This document shows, piece after piece, positions 36,041 to 45,516 of a stretch of 64,000 nt of DNA. The stretch's first letter is position 1; each line of letters begins with the position of its first letter. The stretch is from Phallusia mammillata (taxonomy: Eukaryota; Chordata; Ascidiacea; Phlebobranchia; Ascidiidae). The stretch is from contig QLIY01000039.1 in NCBI GenBank assembly GCA_003260075.1, positions 62,001 to 126,000 on the forward strand, written 5' to 3'. The notes beneath the pieces are model-generated. The model made no database searches, was not told the origin of the DNA, and saw nothing but the letters and a program-made list of their open reading frames with translations. The position numbers and the translations under genes were made by a program.

Positions 36041-37085
36041 CTGTACATAATTAGCCGCTCTTATGAAGTCACAAACGCCGATTACCCAAGTTTCTCCCTG
36101 AGGCGAGCTGCTCTTTGGCAGGAGCCTTTTCTACAATTTTGCGACTGCTACCTTTTTGGATGACTGGTAGCTTTTTTGTAACAGCTTGTGCTTGAACTTT
36201 ATAGAAAGTCTGTACTTTTGAAATCAATTTGGATTGCTTATGCGATGTTCAACAGTGATATGTGAATGACATACGAAGTGCTTTATACGCCACAAAACGT
36301 AAGTAGCTTGTAATTTAAGCAAAAAACTGGTCTCAAATGTTTGCATGAAACAAGCTGTCAGTTCAGATTAAAAATCCCTGTGTGTGACCATGCTGAAGTG
36401 TAAATAATGGCTTATGCTTTGGCGATGTCAAATAGTTTTGTTTCACAAAAAATGCAACCAAAATAACCGACGGGAAATCTAAAAATATTAATTCTGAGAC
36501 AAATTTGGGTGGCGTAAAAAAAGTTTGGGACCCAATGCAGTGTTATATGTTTGGTGGAAGAGTGTGGCATCTGCCATACAATCCTAATATTATAATTAGC
36601 AATGTAAATAGTTTAATGTACTTACATCTTATTTATGAAGTGCATTTTTGTGATAAGCGCTGGCACCCTTGTATACGGCAGTAGAAATGTGTGTTTGGTG
36701 TTTAATTGACAATTGAGCAATAATCTCAACGCATTTTTCAATGAAATTAGTTTGCACCGTTTTTCAACACGCGATAGAAACATGATCCAAAAATAAGCTC
36801 ACTGCATATTTTTTTACGATTTAATCGTTTTAAATGGTTTTGGAGAGCTTGGGTCATTTCCAATGCATGCAGCGCTAAGCTTGAAAAAAGACGTTGAAGA
36901 AGCAAATGTATTGACAACCATGAAATTGTGATACGGTGAAAGTGACACTTTTAAGGAGTAGTTTACGATGAATAATAATAATATCCATAACACCTTTTCA
37001 GCACTCTTTAACCGCAAAAAAAGAAATTAAAAAGACATGTATTTCAAAAAAGCGGAACATACTTCAAACACATACACAGACACAT

Positions 37086-40000
37086 TTACATTCCACTTCC
37101 TTCGTTCCCGTTTCCACGTCTATTCCCTCTCCCACCCCGGTTCCCTCTTCCACGCTTATTCCCTTTTCCACGTCGATTACCTCTTCCACGCTTATTCCCT
37201 TTTCCACGTCGATTCCCGTTTCCGCCTCCACTTCCTTCAACGTTTCCGCTTCCTACAACTTCTCCGCTTCCACCAGACATTTCATTCCCTGATCCACCTT
37301 CAATACAATCTTCGTCGTCTGGCGCCAGAGAGCACGGTTTTGGGCCTGAATATGCCACAATTATATAACGCATCATGGCCGTATTAGGCTTGTATGGTGG
37401 CCCTTGTCGAAACTTTGGGCAAATACACTTAAACTAAAGGATCGGGGAGCCCTTTAATAGTGGCTGTTGCCCAGTCAGCATTGACCACCAGTTAAAGAAC
37501 CACTGTGCTAGTATGAAGCTCACATGTGCAACATATGAGGTAGGCAACAGTGCTTGTGGTCCAAATTTCAGCGGGCCTTATAGGCTCCTGTGTCCTGTCG
37601 TAGGTTCCATGCAAACACACCGTAGGCTAGATTCTATAGCAGCTACAGTATAGCTTATCCCTTGCCATATGGGAATGCTTGGGAGACTGGCTTGATTATG
37701 TATGATGCCTTTTGATAGGCCTGCGTGATGACTGATTTATTAGCGTTGTTTGGGGGCCCTGGTCGAAACTTTGATTCGTGTTAATAGGCCCAATACGCTA
37801 AAACTTAGGGATCGGGGAGCTTTTTTATTTATGCAATATCAAATCTTGCAACTGTGTCAGCAAAAAGCTGACCGACAAATCTGTCTTCTGTGACAGAATG
37901 CGGTCCTTTTTTGTTCCTTTTTTCAAGCAAAATTTTTTTGCGCACAATTCTATTATTGTGTTAGTCTGGTTGTGATGTAATAAAATTAAACGTTTCCACG
38001 CATAGGTGATATGACGAAACTAAACTACATTTTTTCTGGACGTTGTTGTGCGAATATTTGCGAAAGGAATAAATTAACTTGTAACTGGCAACTCCTCATT
38101 TTTATTTTGCCAAGGTAGTAATAGTTTTATAATTATAGTAAACATATAACTTGAAGAGCGAGTAAGCGGTAGAGCTACTAACACAGGAACTCACAGCACA
38201 CACGGTTTGCGAAATACCGATAGAAGGCGTAAAGAGCACAGTTTAAAAAACAAAAACAGTGAAACTGGGATAGGGTCAGGAACTAAATTTAACATAAACA
38301 ACTAGGTTTACAGGTTAATTTTCTAATAGCCCCAGCCGTCAGCATTTTTACACAAACTGCATTTGAAATATTTGAGTGCGCCACCTACCGGAAGTTAGCA
38401 TACCTGCGTGCAGTGAGTTCCTGTGTTAGTAGTTTTAGTGTTTGACAAAATTGCGAAGGGACCATTATGACAAAAAATTGATAAAGGTTGTAAACCACTG
38501 GTCTACCTTGTAGGTTTCCTCCTGCTCCTCCTTCTCCTGCTCCTCCTTCTCCTGCTCCTCCTCCACTCCCACTCGTCTCTTTGTCTCCACTCCACTCAAT
38601 ACAATCCTCGTCGTCCGGCGCTAAAGAGCACGGCTTGCGGCCTGAACCTGGGATAACAGGAAAATTTATTAACACCATAACTCACGTCAGCCGCACATTT
38701 AGCCAATTTTCGATAGTTGACGCAATGAGCACAAATCCTATTAAAAACGGTATATCTCAAAATATGCTTAGAGCTATTAGGGTTGAGGTTACGTATTATA
38801 TTTAAAAGTTCAATTAAACTAACCCAAAAATTTAGTTCTTACTGTAAAATTTTCAAAAACATACTTCCTAGCCCTACCCTTATTTTGCCGCTAAATAAAT
38901 AATTCGGCTCCTGCGCCACCTATCAAAAACTAGCTAAATGTGCGGCTGACGTGAGTTATTGTGTAAGTAGCTCTACAGTGACAACATGATCATTGGGTCA
39001 AGCTTTTAACTTGCAAATAGATACAAAAGCATTACAAAGTTTTCAAGGTTTAACCTTATCAACACATCGTAAAGTCGGAACCGTAATACTAAAAATTGGC
39101 TATACAAACCTAATTCTGCAGTACTTAAGATAGAACGCAATTTATTTGTTTTAAATACGTAGAGAAGTATGTAGTTTAAAGTCACAAAACTGTCTTGTAA
39201 AGCCGCATGTGGAAGCAGCGCAGCAGGTTAGTCACTTTTGGATTAAGACGATTGTGTTTTGCCGACACAAACACTTCGAGACTATAACTGGCATTTAAAC
39301 AAGGTGGCCAAGTCTTTTTAAAATACTTTTTGGGTTTTAGGCGAAATTTATTGAAAAATGTTCCCAATGTGACGAAAGTGGTTAAGAGAATCGAATCATT
39401 ACCAATAATACATCTATCGGCCATGTTACGCTGATTTTATTTTTTCAACAATTTAGCAAATGCTTTTTACTTTACCTCCGCCACTTCCATCTCCGCTGTA
39501 AACATTCGTTGAGCCTTTTTCCACTTCTGGCGATAGAGAGTTAAATTTAAAAAGTTAAATGGGGTGACAATAAATACAGCAGGTGGTTTTCAAAAAATAA
39601 AATAACAGTCATTAACATTGAATCCACACGTGAATTATTGTCGCAATATGCACTGAACCACATTTTTTAAAAATTAAGTGCCTGATTTGTAAGGATCTAC
39701 CTATAAAGTAGTCTACTACAATTAAAACACTAAAAAACAAACCGGTTTAAAATAAGGTATCAACATGTTGTTAACGAAATCACTAACAACATATGTAGAC
39801 TCTATTTTTGCAAATTTCTGCAAGGTTTGTTTGTTAAGCAAAATTTTGGGTGTAAATGTTTATTTTTTAAAGAGTAAATGATAAAAACAGTTGCAAACTT
39901 TATTCCAGAAGATTACAAATAACGCGATTTACCTTTTTCGCTCTCACCACCGTGGCCCGACGAGCTCCCACTCTCATCAAAGCAATCTTCATCATCAGGC

Positions 40001-41917
40001 ATCAGTTCGCAATCTTTATGATCTCCTAAATTTAAAAAAAAAACATTTATAGGTGTCATTCAAAAAAAACACTTTAATTTTTTTGTGCCAATAAATTATC
40101 ATTCCTTTCAATTTTGCAAGTTTGAACTAATTATAAAATATTTCCATCGTGACACTGAGCTGACATCACTTTGATTGCCAGGCAGTTGCTTAATTGGCTA
40201 TTGTAGACCAGCAGTTTCCTCATGCCAGGGAATGTCCAGTTGTGGCACCAAACAGAATTGGTCGGGGCATGGCTTTTTTGACTGTTACTCCCAAGAAACC
40301 GGAGTGTCGTTAGATGGTTACACTGGCTCATACTATTGTTTTGTCACTAGCAGCAGTAATAAGATCTTATGAGTGGATTTCAATTTTATCATATGTGTGC
40401 AGTAAAATTAGTTTCTCTGTCTGAATATACGAAAGTGTGCATTTAAGTTTGCTGAGCAAACTTTGTAACAGAAACGCTTACAATCAATTCAAGCCAAAAA
40501 AATTTTGGTACCTTTACCGCTGCCTGGTTCCCCGACCTCCGAACCTTGATTGAACAAAAAAAAAGGATACTGTATCAATGGAAGGATACTGTATTTCTTG
40601 CTTACGTACCCAAGAGCTCATGCTATGAGCTTTTATCTCAAACGGGGCCTAAAGTGGGCCAGCAAAAGACAAGAATAAAATTAAAAATAGTTGCGGTTTT
40701 CAATCAACAAGAACGATATTTTAAACACTGAATTTATAATTTGTTTGCAAAGGACAGAATATTGTTTCTTCAAATTATTAATATTATTTTGGACAAAACA
40801 AGTCGCCAATGAGGTATTGCTAACACGTTCAAGTGGTCAAAATGACAACCTTGGGTATTGTACAGTGTTAAGTGAGTTATTGTCCCTTTTGATTCAACTT
40901 TTTTACTAATGATAGAGTTTCCCCCCCCCCAGTCGCCAATGAGGTATTGCTAACACGTTCAAGTGGTCAAAATGACAAAATGACAACATTTCTATTGTTG
41001 AGCATGAAGAGAGTCAGGTTTTAAAGGGGCTTTAAGCGGTTTATTAAAAGTTTAGAATCACGCACTGCCTTACATCGTGTCGAGTGTTAACTTATATTTG
41101 TGTTTAATAATATTTTAAAAACAGTAATTTGTTTTACTCTTACCATCATTTTTTTCAGGACGATGGCCAGATCCAACATATTGACCACTGCCCACAGATC
41201 CAACTAATCGACGTTCAACACAATTCAAAATAGGTTAATTCCAGTTTAAAAATTTGGGTACATAATATCAGTTTAAATTGCTGACTACTATTTTAAAAGT
41301 GGTGCAGTAATTAATGACTTTTTTATTTTTAGAAGAACATATCAACATGTTTTTGTTGTATAACTTAGTCCCACTCTACATGTCGTTAAAAAAGTGAAAT
41401 GATTTAAATGATTTAAACTTGAAAACATGTTGCTTGCCTCGTTTGTTTGCGAAAGCAACTATGACAGGGGCTCTTGATGCAGAAAAAGGATACACTGCAA
41501 CAATAGTGTTAGAAAATTTGTTAAACTGTAATAACTTTATTCAAAAACATAACTGCCAGAGAAAATGTGTATGTAGAATTCATCTTAATGCAGACGATGT
41601 TTCTACAATCGTTAATGTTAACTGAGCTTAAACTGGGTTTATATATGCCCTGAGAAAAAAGTTTGCACTGTCAACCAAGATTTTGCATTGACAACCTGCA
41701 CTGATGATGACTACAGTGATTGTTGAAACGGCTGCACTAAGATGTATTCTATATGCACACATGTTCTCTGGCAGTTATGCTTTTATTTCAATTGCTTTTT
41801 TAGTCCGTGTAATAACTTTACGCGTCAATTAACTTTCTTATGGTTAAGAATTTCCAAATTACGTCAAAAATATGACGTTGTTGGTTTGTTTCAACATTTT
41901 TCGTCAGTAAAATGGCC

Positions 41918-42006
<89 letters not shown>

Positions 42007-42842
42007 AGTTAAAGAAGAAGTTCGTACATATATTAAAGCATGAAGCTTGTACTTCAGCATCGAAAAGGCATAGATTTGGTAAAACATGGCTTTTCACCCT
42101 GCAACAAGCCGGAGTGCTATATTGTCCCCCCCCCCTCTAGTTTACCTTTCAAGTCCGTGAACAGTATTAAACAGTTGCAATAGTAGAGGGATTTAATGAT
42201 TGCCAATAACGCTGACATTTCTATTTACAGGTGTACACTCGCCATTTTCAGCTGAGTGCTGTTGTTGTTATACACTGACACATGGTTTTTGTTGAAATCA
42301 ATTCCTATACAACAGCTTATTTCAGTGATTATTCTTATTGCTATAAAATTAATCCGATAAAATAGTGTATAAACCCCCATTTGACTGGTTGTAGCAAGTC
42401 GTCTTTTACTCAACAGAGCGCCTACCTCACTTTCTTATGAGCTCTTGCCACATAACGCTTCATAATAAGGTGTAGCTGCAACGCGTTCAGCCATTATCCA
42501 CCAATTCTGCCCACCATTGTTTTGCGCCACACAAAATCTCAATGATGTGCAGCTATTTCTGGCTTGGTGGCTGTTTTAAGGCTATGTTATGTCGCTATGT
42601 GTTCTTTCACCAAGAGAAAAAAAACTCAAATTAAATCAACTCAAAACTTAGGCCAAACATAATTGAGGTTTTTGGCACACTCTTATAAGAATATATATAT
42701 TCAAATAGAATAAGGTATTTTTTTTTTCAAAACATACTTACAACCCAACATCTTTATCTTTGTTAAAACGGTTTCCAGCAAGTCATAGAAATAACTTACC
42801 AGCAAGACATAGAAATAACAGAGACCACAATAAGTACGCCAT
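37086..42842 (-). CDS. Secreted acidic/basic Ser-Gly protein with C-x8-C modules (gene B)
   Basis: I do not recognise this gene. Exons in transcript order: 42842-42800, 41203-41144, 40544-40512, 40025-39933, 39526-39476, 38641-38507, 37345-37086 (stop TAA). Total 675 nt, 224 aa. Exon 1 is a signal peptide (MAYLLWSLLFLCLA) and ends in phase 1. Every later internal exon begins and ends in phase 1, so each could be added or lost without a frameshift. Exons 2, 3 and 5 are short Gly-Ser spacers (VGSGQYVGSG, GEPGSGK, SGDGSGG). Exons 4, 6 and 7 each carry one Cys-x8-Cys acidic module (CELMPDDEDC, CSLAPDDEDC twice) followed by Ser-Gly runs. The last exon ends in a strongly basic Gly/Arg/Lys/Asn tail with a 12-residue unit (NRRGKGNKRGRG) repeated. 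Acidic residues next to SG pairs would suit glycosaminoglycan attachment (inference). The 33-nt exon 3 is the least certain. Confidence 0.68.
37537..37720 (+). repeat. tRNA-derived SINE piece
   Basis: Starts near CAGTGCTTGTGGTCC; carries CCGTAGGCTAGATTCTATAG and TGGGAATGCTTGGGAGACTG, the tail of the 5028-type SINE. The B-box is decayed. Confidence 0.5.
38170..38437. mobile_element. Long-TIR MITE family E, copy 3
   Basis: AGAGCTACTAACACAGGAAC at the left is the inverse of GTTCCTGTGTTAGTAGTTTT at the right. Inner arms include CCGATAGAAGGCGTAAAGAG and the matching GCGCCACCTACCGG. Intronic in gene B. Confidence 0.75.
38669..38976. mobile_element. Long-TIR MITE family E, copy 4
   Basis: Arms of about 60 nt: ATTAACACCATAACTCACGT... 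and ...ACGTGAGTTATTGTGTAAGT, with CAGCCGCACATTTAGC mirrored by GCTAAATGTGCGGCTG. It starts under 30 nt from a gene B exon (38641). Confidence 0.8.
40800..40983 (+). repeat. Local direct duplication across a C run
   Basis: AGTCGCCAATGAGGTATTGC to AAATGACAA repeated around the C run at 40920. Confidence 0.9.
41670..41780 (+). repeat. Dispersed GATGATGG...GAAACG repeat, copy 4
   Basis: TTGACAACCTGCACTGATGA then TTGTTGAAACGGCTGCACTA and AGATGTATTCTATATGCACA, closely matching copy 3. Intergenic or 5' of a gene B exon. Confidence 0.55.
41919..42006 (+). repeat. Uninterrupted poly-C tract, about 88 nt
   Basis: Pure C with no obvious duplication or element end on either side. It lies in intron 1 of gene B. 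Confidence 0.95.
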
Positions 42843-43614
42843 CTCAATGTTGAAAAATTTGATCTGCTAGCACAAAAATACAAAGTCCTTGTCTTTTACT
42901 CCCCAGTCAACAAATGGAAAGGCAACTTTTGCCTGGAAAGACCAATCTGCAAATTCTCCAGTGAATCACTTAGGTCCAACTTTTCTTTGACTACCTGACG
43001 GAAATCATTCAGTATCCAATTGGAATCGAAGTTTCCATTGCTTTGTTTTCCCCCTAGCTATGGGTACATGTACGTCGGCACGTAGAGGCAAAAGGGGGCA
43101 CTTGCTTTTTCTTGGAAATGAAAAAGTATCGTGCTGAAAGAAGTGAAGGAGAAAAAGTCACTAAATATCCAAACAAACGGGTTCAACCATTTTGCCTTAT
43201 TTGCGCATCTGGTGTTGTTTTGCGGTTTTACTGCCTTTAAAACAAACAAAATAGTACGCGTGATAACGTTTTTTTGTATCGTGGAGTGATTTACGTTTTA
43301 CGAAAAATGTTTTACGTTTTTTAATACAATTGTACTATATATAATAGCCTATTTACATGATATCGTAATCCATCCATGTACGTAAAAATGTGTCAAAACT
43401 TGTTCCTCTTGCAAAATTATCTGTCGGCGCCTCGGTACGCTGCATAGTCAGGCCCAAATCACGTCAGTTTTGTTCTAACCAAAGCCCGAACCGGGTCTAA
43501 AAAATTCGACAATTCTGTTGTGCATAGTGCATACACGTTTTTGCAAGCGTTGTCGGCCTAGCGCTCGCTATCGGTTAGGTACAATTGTATTGTATGAATT
43601 TTGATACTGGACAT

Positions 43615-43667
<53 letters not shown>

Positions 43668-44198
43668 AGTATAAAAACACTACACTAGTGCCACACATTC
43701 AGGAAACTGCTGCAAAAACCTCACGGTTGAAAATACATCAATATATATTTATATATACGGGTCACGGGACACAATGTTAAACGATTGGTGCAAAATGGTG
43801 GCGCTTCGATTATAGACTGAAATGTCTGTATAACGTTCGTGGTAATTTTGATTAAAAAAGTCCATAGTTACAATTGACGCCCCAAACGAACATGCGTTTC
43901 GTGTTTTTACCAGCAAATCATAGAACACAAAGCATTTCGGGCAGACCGGGGCAATACAAGATGAACTATTTCCTGTGCAGTTCGAGCGGTGTGCGTCACT
44001 GTATTGGAAACAAACAACAATTGAAAACCATTGGGTGGATTTCAGGTGACGCATGTTAACTTGACTGTGAAGTCACGTGAATCAAATTTGAGACAGGTTG
44101 GCCCATAATTTGCATAATGTGTTTGCATCAACACGCTTACTGAAACAATTCGAAATTGTGAGCATCAAACTAAAATCAATTATGAAATGAGAAAAACT

Positions 44199-44502
44199 TC
44201 TAACACTATTAATCAAGTCAGTCGCACATTTAGCTAATTTTTGATAGGTGGCATCAACAGCACTAAACCCTATTGAAAACGGTACATCGCAAAATATGTT
44301 GACGGATAGGTTTGTTTTGGTTGGAGTTAGGTTTATTCAAAAACTTACTTTAAAACGTAGATCCTAATGTAAAACTTTCAAAAACTTACTTCCCAATCCT
44401 ACCCCACTCTAGCTGCAAAATTCATAATTCAGCTCATTGCGCCACATATCGAAAATTAGCTAAATGTTGGGCTGGCGTGAGTTATGGTGTTAGTAGCTCT
44501 AC
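44199..44502. mobile_element. Long-TIR MITE family E, copy 5
   Basis: CAGTCGCACATTTAGCTAAT near the left is mirrored by ATTAGCTAAATGTTGGGCTG near the right, ending GTGAGTTATGGTGTTAGTAG. Intergenic between genes B and A. Confidence 0.75.
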
Positions 44503-45139
44503 CCTACCTTTTGAGTAACGGAAAATAAGCCCAGGACAAACACTTCAACTGGCAGACAAACAATGAAACACAATCTTGTCCGTCAGCACATTATATTACG
44601 TAATCGCACAATGCAATCGCAAAACTGGAACATAAGAAAATTTGAAAGCAAAAAAGGAAAGCGAACGATCGGAATCAACGAAAATAAACTTTATTTCGAA
44701 AAATGGACAAAAGTTTGTTGAACTTTGATCTCAAGTGGACGAAGCCGCATCCCGTTGACCCTTGAAAAAAGGAAACAATTAGTTCAAAGTAAGCATAAAG
44801 TTATTTGTTTTTGCAACTTTTATTTGTTTTTGTTTTTAAGGTGTTTTCAAAAACGCGTCGTTTTGTGATTATGAAAATCTGTTAGTGTAAAACGAATTGC
44901 TGCAATTTTTATTGACGTTTTAGAATTTAGATTTATAGCAATTATATGAGAACAATTGGGCATTGTGCAACTGACAGATTTGATAATTATGACTTTGAGG
45001 TATCCTTTGTGCTAGTCGGTGAAACGTTAGCGAAAAGTTCAAAAGACTAAACACGAGTATTTTGTATAACTTTACACCAGTTGGACGAAAACCTGTGGTG
45101 GATGAAACGTTTGTAAAAATCTTCAAATACCATGTAGTC

Positions 45140-45392
45140 CAGTGGTTCCCAACCTTTTGTCACGAATTTATCCCTTGACAATTCCAAAACATTTTCATTC
45201 CTCCCAATGTACTGCATAGTATATGCGTAACCGTACAAAAATCATTTAACATTGGTTTTTTTATCAACTTCACAGGTTATGACCCGAGAGCTAATGTGTC
45301 TATTTACTAACCACATATAAAAATGAAAATTCCTCTCTACAAGTTTTGAAATCCCTCCTTGGGAGAAATTCCTTACCGGTTGGGAATCACTG
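45140..45392. mobile_element. hAT-like MITE, CAGTGGTTCCCAACC termini
   Basis: CAGTGGTTCCCAACC / GGTTGGGAATCACTG termini with an 8-bp duplication ATGTAGTC/ATTTAGTC (one mismatch). Confidence 0.8.
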
Positions 45393-45516
45393 ATTTAGTC
45401 AAGTACATGTGTTTTATATAAGCTATATATCCCACACGGCTGCGTGATTGACCCCGACTTTATAGCCACTTCTGGAATTCGCCACGACAAAAAAAAGCAA
45501 TAATATTGAAAAAAAA

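Larger units (their letters stand above)
33152..37085. other. Convergent intergenic region STPG gene/gene B
   Basis: 3' flanks. Contains a hAT-like element (34231-34691), a C tract of about 55 nt (about 34881-34935), a C-run duplication (34936-35143) and a short hAT-like remnant (35941-36040). An AATAAA near 33258 may serve the STPG gene. No exon seen. Confidence 0.55.
42843..45516. other. Intergenic region between genes B and A
   Basis: No exon seen. Contents: a short stretch resembling the 5.87-kb repeat (about 43447-43520), a C tract of about 51 nt (about 43617-43667), one long-TIR element (44199-44502) and one hAT-like element (45140-45392). An AG lies about 20 nt upstream of the gene B ATG (ATG at 42842-42840), usable as a cis- or trans-splice acceptor. 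Confidence 0.5.

Noticed and set aside
41742..42140. Open frame with a long poly-Pro stretch
   Set aside because: Only reflects the C tract in intron 1 of gene B; the opposite strand gives poly-Gly equally well.
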